A stretch of DNA of 32,838 nucleotides from Deltaproteobacteria bacterium. Lineage in GTDB: Bacteria; Desulfobacterota; Binatia; Binatales; Binataceae. Position 1 is the first letter of the stretch. Every line of letters begins with the position of its first letter. The stretch covers positions 1 to 32,838 of the forward strand of contig JAKAVN010000022.1 of NCBI GenBank assembly GCA_021827495.1, given 5' to 3'. The position numbers and the translations under genes were made by a program. Of this stretch, positions 1 to 7,797 are shown piece by piece. The notes under the pieces are model-generated. The model made no database searches. It saw only the letters and a program-made list of their open reading frames with translations, and was not told the origin of the DNA.

Positions 1-11
1 CCGGTCCGCAT
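1..11 (-). CDS. Possible 5' end of a gene leaving the window on the left
   Basis: On the minus strand an ATG at 11-9 follows a near-perfect Shine-Dalgarno, AAGGAGGTGA (24-15), at normal spacing, and the frame runs off the window. A second minus-strand frame starting with ATG at 60-58 is also open to the edge, so the assignment is uncertain. Only a few codons are visible and no function can be given. Confidence 0.3.
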
Positions 12-66
12 GCTTCACCTCCTTGCAGAAGTAAGACGGCCAGCGCCACATTTTATTCATCTTATT

Positions 67-546
67 TCAGGGACAGGATACTAGTAACTCCGCGCCCCGG
101 GCGTCTGTCAGCTCTATCCAGTCGCAGTTCAAGTCGACCAGATCCAGTGCGTAGTGGACTCGCCATTGCGTTCCCGTGCTCGCAGGCCGCTGCACGGTGG
201 TGCTGTCGATCGCCCGCGGTCGGAGCTCTCGCGGCAGCCGCGGCTGTTCGCGCAGCGATCGGGCCAGCTCGGCTCCCAGCCAGGCGAGCCAGGCTCCCGA
301 TGTGCGCAATCTCTTAAACAGCGCGACCTGCGACATCTCGGCGATTCCGCTGACCCGTGCTTGCGCAACCGTCTCGCGCAGCCCGCCGTCGTTCACGGCC
401 TGGAACAGCAGCAGCCGCAGCAACGATCCCGGAGCGGCTGTGTATCGGGCGCGCCGGAACGCGCCTCGCTCGCGAGCCGCCTCCTTCCAGCCAGCGGGCA
501 GCAATCCTTCGATCACCCTCCACTCGTCATCCGCCCCTACTCTCAT
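67..546 (-). pseudogene. Truncated IS4-type transposase, N-terminal part
   Basis: The 159-residue product resembles the N-terminal region and first catalytic block of IS4-family DDE transposases. It has a helical N-terminal domain, the stretch SQVALFKRLR, and then RAIDSTTVQRP, whose Asp would be the first residue of the DDE triad. It continues through WRVHYALDL and ends soon after LTDARGAE. Full-length members of this group are roughly 350-450 residues, so the second Asp and the Glu are missing. Family similarity appears to stop at about position 80, where a short unrelated tail (LLVSCP) precedes the stop, suggesting deletion or rearrangement. No terminal inverted repeat was recognised. It is a dead insertion-sequence remnant upstream of rpoZ. 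The family call is from memory of conserved motifs. Confidence 0.7.
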
Positions 547-614
547 GCCACATAGCTATCGCACCACCACCACCGCCACCGAATCAATCCTTAGGTTAAC
601 GCCTATGGGGGCAT

Positions 615-639
615 GGGGCCAGCGGCTGAAAGCCGCCCC
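615..639. other. Stem-loop upstream of rpoZ
   Basis: GCGGCT (622-627) and AGCCGC (631-636) form a 6-bp stem with a GAA loop. It can be extended by GGG/CCC pairing with a CCA bulge. It lies between the transposase remnant and the rpoZ promoter-like sequence and could insulate rpoZ. There is no T-tract, so its role as a terminator is unproven. Confidence 0.3.
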
Positions 640-642
640 GCG

Positions 643-671
643 TTGACAAAGCAGCCGTTGCGCCGGAAGAT
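643..671 (+). promoter_or_regulatory. Candidate sigma-70 promoter for rpoZ
   Basis: A perfect -35 hexamer TTGACA (643-648) is followed after 17 bases by a poor -10 match, GAAGAT (666-671). If used, transcription would begin almost at the rpoZ ATG (679) and give a nearly leaderless mRNA. The -10 match is weak, so this is only a candidate. Confidence 0.25.
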
Positions 672-678
672 TATCCTG

Positions 679-876
679 ATGGCAAGAATTACCGTCGAAG
701 ACTGTCTGGAACGGATTCCCAACCGCTTCGAACTCGTGCTGGCAGCCGCCAAGCGCGCCAAGCAGTTGCTCAAGGGCGCGCGCCCGCTGGTGGAGACCGA
801 CAACAAGGAAGTCGTCACCGCCTTGCGCGAGATCGGGGCGGGCAAGGTTTCGATCGAACGGCCTGTCGATGCCTGA
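679..876 (+). CDS. rpoZ: RNA polymerase omega subunit
   Basis: A 65-residue protein beginning [20 protein letters not shown], the conserved N-terminus of bacterial omega. Omega binds the beta' C-terminus and helps assembly and stability of RNA polymerase. The motif '[16 protein letters not shown]' and the later '[10 protein letters not shown]' are typical of the family, and the length is normal for short proteobacterial forms. The ORF track starts 22 codons earlier at 613, but the omega homology begins exactly at the ATG at 679, so that start is preferred. Only a weak purine stretch (GGAAG) precedes it. An RpoH-like sigma gene follows after about 100 bases on the same strand, placing two transcription-machinery genes together. 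Confidence 0.93.
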   Translation: MARITVEDCLERIPNRFELVLAAAKRAKQLLKGARPLVETDNKEVVTALREIGAGKVSIERPVDA

Positions 877-972
877 GCGCCGCCTGATTCCTTGACGGAC
901 TGAGGCGCGCCCGGCCGCGGGACACGCCGCGCTTGGCGCGCTATCGGCGTTACGGGCGGATGTCGGCTATCT

Positions 973-2175
<1,203 letters not shown>

Positions 2176-2190
<15 letters not shown>

Positions 2191-2206
2191 GCGCGCGCCC
2201 CGCCTG
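2176..2206 (+). terminator. Strong GC hairpin overlapping the sigma-factor stop codon
   Basis: CAGGCGGGGC (2176-2185) pairs perfectly with GCCCCGCCTG (2197-2206), a 10-bp stem with an 11-base loop that contains the TAG stop codon. No U-tract follows, so it may be a weak or factor-assisted terminator, or an mRNA 3'-end stabiliser. Confidence 0.4.
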
Positions 2207-2286
2207 ACACCCCCGGTTGCTCCGCCGCGCCGCGAACGCGATAATGCAGGCTCGGGGAGCGGGCGGCACAGGCAGGGCCAAGCCTT

Positions 2287-3018
2287 ATGCGAGAGCGAAC
2301 GTGCGCCCTGGTGGTGGTGGGCAATGAAGTCCTGTCGGGCAAGACCCAGGACTCCAATGCGTATTTTGCGGCCCGCCAGTTGCGCGCCGTCGGCGTCGCC
2401 CTGCGGCGCATCGCGGTTATCCCTGACGAAGTCCCGTTAATCGCCGAGGAAGTCGGCTACTGCGCGCGGCGCTTCGACTTCGTTCTGACCTCGGGCGGCG
2501 TCGGCCCGACTCATGACGACGTCACGATGGACGGCGTCGCGGCGGCTTTCGGCCGCGAACTCGTAATGCATCCGGAACTCGAACGCCTCATCCGCACGCA
2601 CTTCGCCGACCGCCTAAGCGCTGCCGCACTCAAGATGGCGGTAGTGCCTGAGGGCGCCGTGCTCAATTCGACGGGCGACGTGCGCTTTCCGACCGTCCAG
2701 TTCGAGAACGTGTACATCCTGCCGGGGATCCCGCAAATCTTCGAGGCCAAGCTGGCCGCGCTGCTGGGCCGCTTCGCAACCGATCCATATTACATGCGGA
2801 CGATCTATACCTCGGCCGGCGAAGGCGCGATCACCGGGTACCTCAACCAGTGTCTTGCGCGCTACCCCGATCTTCTGCTGGGCTCTTATCCACGGGTCGG
2901 CGATCCGAATTACCGGGTGAAGCTCACGCTCGAATCCAAGGACCGTGATTATCTGGAGCGGGCCTTTGCCCATCTGATGAGTCTTTTGCCGGGTGAAGTG
3001 GTGGTGAGGACCGAATAG
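2287..3018 (+). CDS. CinA/MoaB-like molybdopterin-binding domain protein
   Basis: A 243-residue single-domain protein of the MoCF_biosynth/CinA N-terminal family. It begins with the typical strand and loop CALVVVGNEVLSGKTQDSN and has the signature TSGGVGPTHDDVT near residues 75-90, the phosphate/pterin-binding loop. VYILPGIPQIFEAKL follows later, as in CinA-type proteins. The C-terminal nicotinamide-nucleotide deamidase domain of full CinA (about 400 residues) is absent, so it is the short type often annotated 'competence/damage-inducible protein A'. The true substrate of this short type is not settled; a role in nucleotide or cofactor salvage is possible. It is preceded by a 96-base gap holding the sigma-gene hairpin and followed closely by a secreted-protein gene on the same strand. 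Confidence 0.8.
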   Translation: MRERTCALVVVGNEVLSGKTQDSNAYFAARQLRAVGVALRRIAVIPDEVPLIAEEVGYCARRFDFVLTSGGVGPTHDDVTMDGVAAAFGRELVMHPELERLIRTHFADRLSAAALKMAVVPEGAVLNSTGDVRFPTVQFENVYILPGIPQIFEAKLAALLGRFATDPYYMRTIYTSAGEGAITGYLNQCLARYPDLLLGSYPRVGDPNYRVKLTLESKDRDYLERAFAHLMSLLPGEVVVRTE

Positions 3019-3054
3019 TTTTTTCGTTCAGTTGCTGAGGGGGAGGAGGAGGAA

Positions 3055-3735
3055 ATGGCAATGAGGAAAGTTACGTGTTTGTTGGCGATGGTGGCGGCCG
3101 CGGCGATTGCGCCGCCAGCGATGGCGCAGAGCCCGAATAATACGGTGGGCGGCGCGCAGACCAACCAGGCGCAGGTTCCGCAGCCGCCTGACGACAACGT
3201 GAACTGGAAGGGCGTCGGGGTCGGCGCCGGCACCGTGGCCGGCAATCTCCTGTACGTGCCGGCCAAAATAGTCTACGGAATTCTCGGCGGAATTACCGGC
3301 GGGGCAAGCTACCTGCTCACCGGCGGTAATACGCAAACCGCCAATACCATATGGCGCAGCTCGCTCGGCGGCGACTACGTTCTCACGCCGGACATGATAA
3401 CCGGACAGCAGCCGGTCCATTTCAGCGGACCGACCATGACCCCGCCCGATCCCGCCCAGTCCACCTCGTCGTCGGCTGCGGCGGGAAACTCGGCGATGAA
3501 CTCGACGCCGATGCAGCCCGCGCCGACGACCCGGACGGCGTCGGCCGAGCTCGGCGGTTCCGTCACCAGCACGCCCATCACGGGTAATTCGACTGGCGCC
3601 GCCGCGATGCCTCAGCCGGCGGACCGCGGCACGGGGCCGCTGACCCCGGGCGCTTCGACCTCGGGCAACCGGGCCGGCCCCAGCGCGAACAGTGGCGTCG
3701 CCGCGCCGCCGCTGCCCGGCACCAGTATCGAGTGA
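3055..3735 (+). CDS. Secreted or periplasmic protein of unknown function
   Basis: A 226-residue protein with a clear Sec signal peptide: charged MAMRKV, a hydrophobic Ala/Leu core, and predicted cleavage after PAMA before QSPNN. A Shine-Dalgarno of repeated GAGGAGGAGG sits directly upstream. Residues ~50-90 form a Gly-rich hydrophobic segment (VAGNLLYVPAKIVYGILGG) that could insert in or associate with a membrane. The C-terminal ~120 residues are Ser/Thr/Pro/Gly/Ala-rich and probably disordered. No domain was recognised. It follows the CinA-like gene by 36 bases and may share its transcript. A strong hairpin follows the stop. Confidence 0.75.
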   Translation: MAMRKVTCLLAMVAAAAIAPPAMAQSPNNTVGGAQTNQAQVPQPPDDNVNWKGVGVGAGTVAGNLLYVPAKIVYGILGGITGGASYLLTGGNTQTANTIWRSSLGGDYVLTPDMITGQQPVHFSGPTMTPPDPAQSTSSSAAAGNSAMNSTPMQPAPTTRTASAELGGSVTSTPITGNSTGAAAMPQPADRGTGPLTPGASTSGNRAGPSANSGVAAPPLPGTSIE

Positions 3736-3771
3736 GTTGACCCGGCGAGGGAAGGGACGCTCAAGCGAATC

Positions 3772-3804
3772 CCGGCGCGCCTGCGATTGCGGCAGGGGCG
3801 CCGG
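3772..3804 (+). terminator. Hairpin downstream of the secreted-protein gene
   Basis: CCGGCGC (3772-3778) pairs with GCGCCGG (3798-3804). After one mismatch CCTGC (3780-3784) pairs with GCAGG (3792-3796), leaving a 7-base loop. The stem is stable and lies 36 bases after the stop codon, but has no T-run behind it. It would separate the secreted-protein gene from the ArsC/Spx-like gene. Confidence 0.4.
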
Positions 3805-3866
3805 AATTCGCCGGATCGCATCCGGCTTGAGTTAGTTTGCCTCAGCAACAACAGAAAAAGGCCAAA

Positions 3867-4217
3867 ATGAAGAAGGCGCGCTTTCTCTGGAAATCGACCT
3901 GAACCACCTGCCGCAACGCAAGAGGTTTCTTGCGTGACGAACTCCAGGTCGAACTCGACGAGCGCGACTACTCAAAGCAGCCGCTCGGCGCGGCGGAGCT
4001 CAAGCTGCTGTTTGCCGGGCGCGATCCGCGCGACTTCCTCAATCCAAAGAGCCCGGCCTTCAAGGCGCTGGGGCTCAAGGGGAGGAAATTGGCCGCCGCC
4101 GAGGCGCTGGAGCTGATGGCGCGGGAGCCGAACCTGATCAAACGCCCGCTCGTAGCCGCAGGCGGTGAGATCGTCGCGGGCTTCGACCGCGAGCGCCTGC
4201 GCGCACTGCTCTCGTAG
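3867..4217 (+). CDS. ArsC/Spx-family thiol oxidoreductase, candidate selenoprotein (in-frame TGA at 3900-3902)
   Basis: The ORF track lists only 3930-4217 from a TTG. In the same frame there is an ATG at 3867, with AAGG 6 bases upstream, giving MKKARFLWKST-[TGA]-TTCRNARGFLRDELQ. The TGA is codon 12 and falls where Spx/ArsC proteins have the first Cys of CxxC (compare Spx SCTSCRKAR), which is the catalytic Cys of ArsC. The second Cys is present (residue 15). Downstream the family pattern is complete: DERDYSKQPL, a helical region, and LIKRPLV...GFDRERLRALL, which carries the conserved Arg-Pro. The total of 116 residues is normal for the family, whereas the TTG version lacks the whole active site. 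A hairpin with GG-loop lies just after the TGA. I read this as UxxC, selenocysteine in place of the catalytic Cys; a nonsense mutation is the alternative. The LysR gene converges on it. Confidence 0.72.
3916..3935 (+). promoter_or_regulatory. Candidate bacterial SECIS element
   Basis: ACGCAAGA (3916-3923) and TCTTGCGT (3928-3935) form a perfect 8-bp stem with a GGTT loop. The stem starts 13 bases after the in-frame TGA and the loop starts 21 bases after it. Bacterial SECIS elements are stem-loops just 3' of the UGA with G at the first positions of a small apical loop, read by SelB. The codons forming the stem (GCA, AGA, GGT, TTG, CGT) are unlike the G/C-ended codons in the rest of the gene, which suggests selection on RNA structure. 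Confidence 0.65.
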
Positions 4218-4245
4218 GCTGTTTTTCGGTGAACTTGTGGAAGGC

Positions 4246-4265
4246 GCGTGGGCCAAGGCCCACGC
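4246..4265. terminator. Hairpin between convergent genes
   Basis: GCGTGGGC (4246-4253) pairs perfectly with GCCCACGC (4258-4265) around a CAAG loop. It lies between the stop codons of the ArsC/Spx-like gene (+) and the LysR gene (-), the usual place for a bidirectional terminator. No clear T-run flanks it. Confidence 0.45.
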
Positions 4266-4275
4266 CGCGCTATCG

Positions 4276-5304
4276 CTAAGCCCGTTCAGCCCGCTCGGCC
4301 TTTTCGGCGCGTGCGGTCTTCTCCAGGCGTTCAGGCTTCTCGGCGCGCTCGGCGCGAGATTCGCCACGGCTGCTATTGCTGTCGCCGCGGTCGGCTTTTT
4401 CGGTGCCGGTCCCCGGCGAAGGGATCTTTGCCGTGGTCAATACCTCGATGAACTTGCTCACGGCGGGCGAAAGTTCCCGCCCGCGCTTGTAGATTATCGC
4501 CAGCGGCCGCGTGAACGTGCCCTCGACGAACCCCAACATCTTGAGCGAGCCCCTGGTGGTTTCGTGCTCGACCGTCGACAGCGGCACGATGGCCACGCCT
4601 TGGCCGATCTCGACCGCGCGCTTGATGGTCTCGATGTTGTCGAACTCCATCGTGTACTGGGGCTTTACGCCGTATTCGCGCAAAATGCGGTCTGACGCCT
4701 TGCGCGTGGCTATGTCGCGTTCGTAGCCGACAAACTTCTGGCCCGCCAAGTCGCTCACGCTGACCTTGGAGTGCTTGGCGAGTGGATCGTCGGGCGGCAC
4801 CACGAGTACAAGTTGGTCGTGGCGGAACGCAATCGTGACTATCTGGCTGCGCTTGGCCGGGTAAGCCACCACGCCGAGGTCAATTTTACCATCGACCAGG
4901 TCCTCGTAAATTTTGTTGGAGCGCAAGTATTCCAAGTGCACGTTTACTTGCGGATAGGTGCGCAGAAACTCGGTCAAGTAGGGCGGGAGTTCGTGCAATC
5001 CGACGCTGTAGACCGTGCCGACCCGGATCGATCCCGCGACCACTGATCCGATCTCACGCAGCCGGTTCTCCAGCTCCATGAAGCGCCGCACGATCTCCTT
5101 GCTCGAGTTATAAAGTAATTGCCCGGCCGCAGTTGGTTTGACACCCGCACGCGCCCGTTCTAACAATCGACACTCGTACTTCTCCTCCAGGCTGCGGATC
5201 TGCTGACTGACCGCCGACTGGGTGACGAAGTTTTGCGAGGCGGCATAAGAAACGCTGCCACTCTCGATGACGTCGCAGAAAACCTTCAGGGTCTCGATAT
5301 GCAT
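4276..5304 (-). CDS. LysR-family transcriptional regulator with charged repetitive C-terminal tail
   Basis: A 342-residue LysR-type regulator. The N-terminal winged helix-turn-helix covers about residues 1-61 (LKVFCDVIESGSVSYAASQ, FVTQSAVSQQIRSLEEKYE). The effector-binding domain runs from about 90 to 295 (GSIRVGTVYSVGLHELPPYL, DLGVVAYP, IKRAVEIGQGVAIVPLS). The last ~45 residues are extra: low-complexity Arg/Ala/Glu/Lys with repeated RAE/KAE units (RAEKAERAERA), not part of the normal fold. The ATG at 5304 is the natural family start. It is divergent from gcdH, with 116 bases between, the classic arrangement for a LysR protein controlling the neighbour and itself. Control of gcdH is inferred. 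The effector is unknown. Confidence 0.9.
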   Translation of the reverse strand: MHIETLKVFCDVIESGSVSYAASQNFVTQSAVSQQIRSLEEKYECRLLERARAGVKPTAAGQLLYNSSKEIVRRFMELENRLREIGSVVAGSIRVGTVYSVGLHELPPYLTEFLRTYPQVNVHLEYLRSNKIYEDLVDGKIDLGVVAYPAKRSQIVTIAFRHDQLVLVVPPDDPLAKHSKVSVSDLAGQKFVGYERDIATRKASDRILREYGVKPQYTMEFDNIETIKRAVEIGQGVAIVPLSTVEHETTRGSLKMLGFVEGTFTRPLAIIYKRGRELSPAVSKFIEVLTTAKIPSPGTGTEKADRGDSNSSRGESRAERAEKPERLEKTARAEKAERAERA

Positions 5305-5316
5305 ACGAGTTACGTT

Positions 5317-5361
5317 CTTATATAAGGATAATTGATGCTCACGGCTGTGGCAATATAGCCG
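5317..5361. promoter_or_regulatory. Candidate operator/promoter region between lysR and gcdH
   Basis: Two dyads lie in the divergent intergenic region. CTTATATAAG (5317-5326) is a perfect AT-rich palindrome 13 bases upstream of the LysR start and could hold its -10 element. CGGCT-N10-AGCCG (5342-5361) resembles the interrupted dyads bound by LysR proteins, although the classic core is T-N11-A and this one has T-N10-A. Both are candidates by position and symmetry only. Confidence 0.35.
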
Positions 5362-5420
5362 CTGACAACCCGTAGCGCGCCCCGCAAGCTGCGGCCGGGC
5401 CTTCCTCTAGGAGTCGCAAA

Positions 5421-6590
5421 ATGGCGGATTTATTGAAAGATTTGGATTTTTTCAACCTCGACGAGATGCTCGGCCACGAGGAGCGGATGGTCCGCGACAC
5501 AGTGCGCCAGTTCGTCCAACGCGAAGTGCTGCCGACCATCGAGCGCCACTTTGCCGACGAGACCTTCCCCAAAGAGCTGGTGCCGCAGATGGCCGAGCTG
5601 GGCTTCTTCGGCGCCAACCTCAAGGGCTACGGATGCGCCGGGATGAATAACATCGCCTACGGCCTCATCATGCAGGAACTCGAGGCCGGCGATTCGGGCC
5701 TGCGCTCGTTCGCTTCGGTCCAGAGCGCGCTCGCGATGTACTCGATCTATGCCTGGGGCTCCGAGGAACAGAAGCGCCGCTACCTGCCCGAGATGGCCAA
5801 GGGCAAGCTCATCGGATGCTTCGGGCTGACCGAGCCCGACCATGGTTCCGACCCGGGCGGGATGGAGACGCGGGCGCGGCGCGACGGCGATGGATGGGTG
5901 CTCAACGGGACCAAGCGCTGGATCACCAACGGCTCGATCGCCGACCTCGCGGTAGTGTATGCCAAGGTCCCCGAGGGGATCACCGGCTTCCTGGTCGAGC
6001 GCGGCACGCCGGGCTTCACCACCCGCGACATCCACGGCAAGTTTTCGATGCGCGCGTCGATAACGTCGGAACTGATCTTCGAGGACGTCCGGCTGGACGA
6101 CAACGCGCGGCTGCCCGAGGCGCGCGGACTGCGCGCGCCGCTCTCATGCCTGACCCAGGCGCGCTACGGGATCTCATGGGGCGTGATCGGCGCCGCCCGC
6201 AGTTGCTACCATTGCGCGCTGGACTACACCAAGGAGCGCAAGCAGTTTGCGCGTCCGCTGGCCGGCTACCAGCTCGTCCAGAACAAGCTGGTGACGATGC
6301 TGACCGAGATCACCAAAGCGCAGTTGGTATGTCTTAGGCTGGGGCAGCTCAAGGACGCGAACAAGATGCGTCCCGAGCAGGTCTCGTTCGCCAAGCGTAA
6401 CAACGTCGGCATGGCGCTGGAGATCGCGCGGTTGGCGCGTGACATGCTGGGGGCCAACGGGATCGTCAACGAGTACCCGGTCATCCGCCACATGCTGAAC
6501 CTCGAGACGGTGAATACTTACGAAGGCGCTTTCGACGTCCAGACGCTGGTGCTGGGACGCGACATCACTGGCCTCAGCGCCTTCGAGTGA
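5421..6590 (+). CDS. gcdH: Glutaryl-CoA dehydrogenase
   Basis: A 389-residue acyl-CoA dehydrogenase-family flavoenzyme. The sequence follows mitochondrial glutaryl-CoA dehydrogenase closely: DSGLRSFASVQSALAMYSIY, LIGCFGLTEPDHGSDPGGME, LNGTKRWITNGSIADL, GKFSMRAS, ARYGISWGVIGAA, RNNVGMALEIARLARDMLG and NTYEGAFDVQTLVLGR. The catalytic base corresponds to Glu368 (YEG). Arg95 and Ser99 match the residues that bind the glutaryl gamma-carboxylate in the human enzyme, so the decarboxylating reaction glutaryl-CoA to crotonyl-CoA is likely. This reaction acts in lysine, tryptophan and aromatic-compound breakdown and passes electrons to ETF. AGGAG precedes the ATG. A LysR gene is divergent; cvpA follows after 19 bases and may be cotranscribed. 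Confidence 0.92.
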   Translation: MADLLKDLDFFNLDEMLGHEERMVRDTVRQFVQREVLPTIERHFADETFPKELVPQMAELGFFGANLKGYGCAGMNNIAYGLIMQELEAGDSGLRSFASVQSALAMYSIYAWGSEEQKRRYLPEMAKGKLIGCFGLTEPDHGSDPGGMETRARRDGDGWVLNGTKRWITNGSIADLAVVYAKVPEGITGFLVERGTPGFTTRDIHGKFSMRASITSELIFEDVRLDDNARLPEARGLRAPLSCLTQARYGISWGVIGAARSCYHCALDYTKERKQFARPLAGYQLVQNKLVTMLTEITKAQLVCLRLGQLKDANKMRPEQVSFAKRNNVGMALEIARLARDMLGANGIVNEYPVIRHMLNLETVNTYEGAFDVQTLVLGRDITGLSAFE

Positions 6591-6609
6591 GCGGTAGCCC
6601 TGGCGTGGG

Positions 6610-7182
6610 ATGAACGGGCTCGACTACTTGATTCTGGGGACGATCGCGCTGGGCGCGCTCTACGGCGCGGCGCGTGGGATTCTAAGGATCGCTTCGTCGC
6701 TGATCGCGCTGGTCGCGGCGGTTTACCTGGCCTCGCTTTACTACCGCGCGGCCGGCGCTTACCTCACGCGCGCATTCTCCGTGCGGCCGGAGACCGGCGC
6801 GGCGTTGGGCTACATCGCCATCTTTCTGGCCGTGATAGTCATCGTGGCGTGGGGCGGCGCGAAGCTGGCCGAGCTGATTCACGCCGTGCACATGAGTTGG
6901 GCCGACCGGCTCGGCGGCGCCGTGGTCGGCGCGGCGCTCGGCGCGCTGTTGGCTGGATTCGTCGTGGTGTGCGTTACGGTTATGCTGCCGGTCGACGCGC
7001 CGCTGGTCCGGCAATCGCAACTGGCGCCGCGCGTGCTGGAGTTAAACCACGAGCTGGCGGGATTCGTCCCGGTGCAGGTTCGTGACGCCTACTACTACCG
7101 CGAGTCGCAGCTTGTTACCTACTGGAACCAGCATAAAGCGGCGCCGCCCGAGCCTTCATCCGGACCCGCGGCGACGCCGTAG
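6610..7182 (+). CDS. CvpA family membrane protein
   Basis: A 190-residue inner-membrane protein of the CvpA family. It begins NGLDYLILGTIALGALYGAARG, the hallmark N-terminus. Hydrophobic segments lie at about residues 3-22, 26-46, 65-85 and 100-125, and between the last two is the conserved SWADRLGGAVVGAALG. The C-terminus is polar and Pro/Ala-rich. E. coli CvpA was named for colicin V production; in other bacteria it is linked to envelope stress and bile resistance, but its molecular activity is unknown. It starts 19 bases after gcdH and ends close to the convergent thioredoxin gene. Confidence 0.82.
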   Translation: MNGLDYLILGTIALGALYGAARGILRIASSLIALVAAVYLASLYYRAAGAYLTRAFSVRPETGAALGYIAIFLAVIVIVAWGGAKLAELIHAVHMSWADRLGGAVVGAALGALLAGFVVVCVTVMLPVDAPLVRQSQLAPRVLELNHELAGFVPVQVRDAYYYRESQLVTYWNQHKAAPPEPSSGPAATP

Positions 7183-7209
7183 CAGAGCTAACTTCAGTGG
7201 CCGGCGCGG

Positions 7210-7542
7210 CTAGCCGAGCGCGCTATCGACCGCGCGCACCAGATGGCTCTTCGGCACGGCGCCGACGATCTGCTCCTTGACCTGGCCGCTTTTGATGATG
7301 AGCAGGTTGGGGATGCCGCGGACCCCGTAACGCGCCGGCGTCTCGGGATTATCGTCGACGTTGATTTTGACCACCTTGAGGCGGCCGGCGTACTCGCCCG
7401 CCAACTCATCGATAAGGGGAGCGATGGCCCGGCAGGGCGCGCACCACGGCGCCCAGAAATCGATCAGCACCGCCTTGTCGGACTTCAGGACTTCCTGGTC
7501 GAAATTGGCGTCGGTGACATGGCTAACTAACTCACTGGCCAT
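7210..7542 (-). CDS. trxA: Thioredoxin
   Basis: A 110-residue, single-domain cytoplasmic thioredoxin of normal length. The active site is WCAPC (residues 33-37) rather than the common WCGPC. The fold is otherwise standard: VLIDFWAPWCAPCR, VVKINVDDNPETPARYGV and the cis-proline loop RGIPNLLII. It reduces protein disulfides using electrons from thioredoxin reductase. AAGGAG upstream of the ATG supports the start. It is convergent with cvpA and divergent from the DipZ-like redoxin. The Gly-to-Ala change in the active site occurs in other functional thioredoxins and may shift redox potential slightly. Confidence 0.93.
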   Translation of the reverse strand: MASELVSHVTDANFDQEVLKSDKAVLIDFWAPWCAPCRAIAPLIDELAGEYAGRLKVVKINVDDNPETPARYGVRGIPNLLIIKSGQVKEQIVGAVPKSHLVRAVDSALG

Positions 7543-7755
7543 CGGAACTTTACTCCTTACCGTTACGTTACAGTTTAAAGCTAGGGACGCCCAGCCGCAC
7601 AGTCAAGGCGATTGACGACCATCGGCCGGAGAGATTCTTACGTTACCACAGGCGTTTTCGATACGGCCGGCATCCTCGATACGGCCACAGACTCACGTTT
7701 GGGCTGGCCGGGCCAGTTGCGATTCCCAGGCTTGCGGTTGACACCTCGCGATTGC

Positions 7756-7792
7756 GGAGCATTCAATCATCGCAGGGGAGCATTCAATCATC
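7756..7792. repeat. 16-bp direct repeat upstream of the redoxin start
   Basis: GGAGCATTCAATCATC occurs at 7756-7771 and again, identically, at 7777-7792, a 21-base period ending 5 bases before the preferred ATG at 7798. It may be a local duplication or a pair of protein-binding sites. The second copy occupies the ribosome-binding region. Confidence 0.7.
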
Positions 7793-7797
7793 CCATT

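Noticed and set aside
3930-4217. Stand-alone 95-residue protein from the TTG at 3930
   Set aside because: It starts inside the hairpin, has no ribosome-binding site and lacks the family active site; the in-frame sequence from 3867 restores the family N-terminus.
7210-7542. Second selenoprotein among the redoxins
   Set aside because: The thioredoxin and DipZ-like genes have complete Cys codons in their active sites and no in-frame TGA.
7612-7797. Upstream 62 residues of the DipZ-like redoxin
   Set aside because: TTG start, no signal-like or family sequence, and includes the short direct repeat; the ATG at 7798 gives a normal membrane-anchor start.
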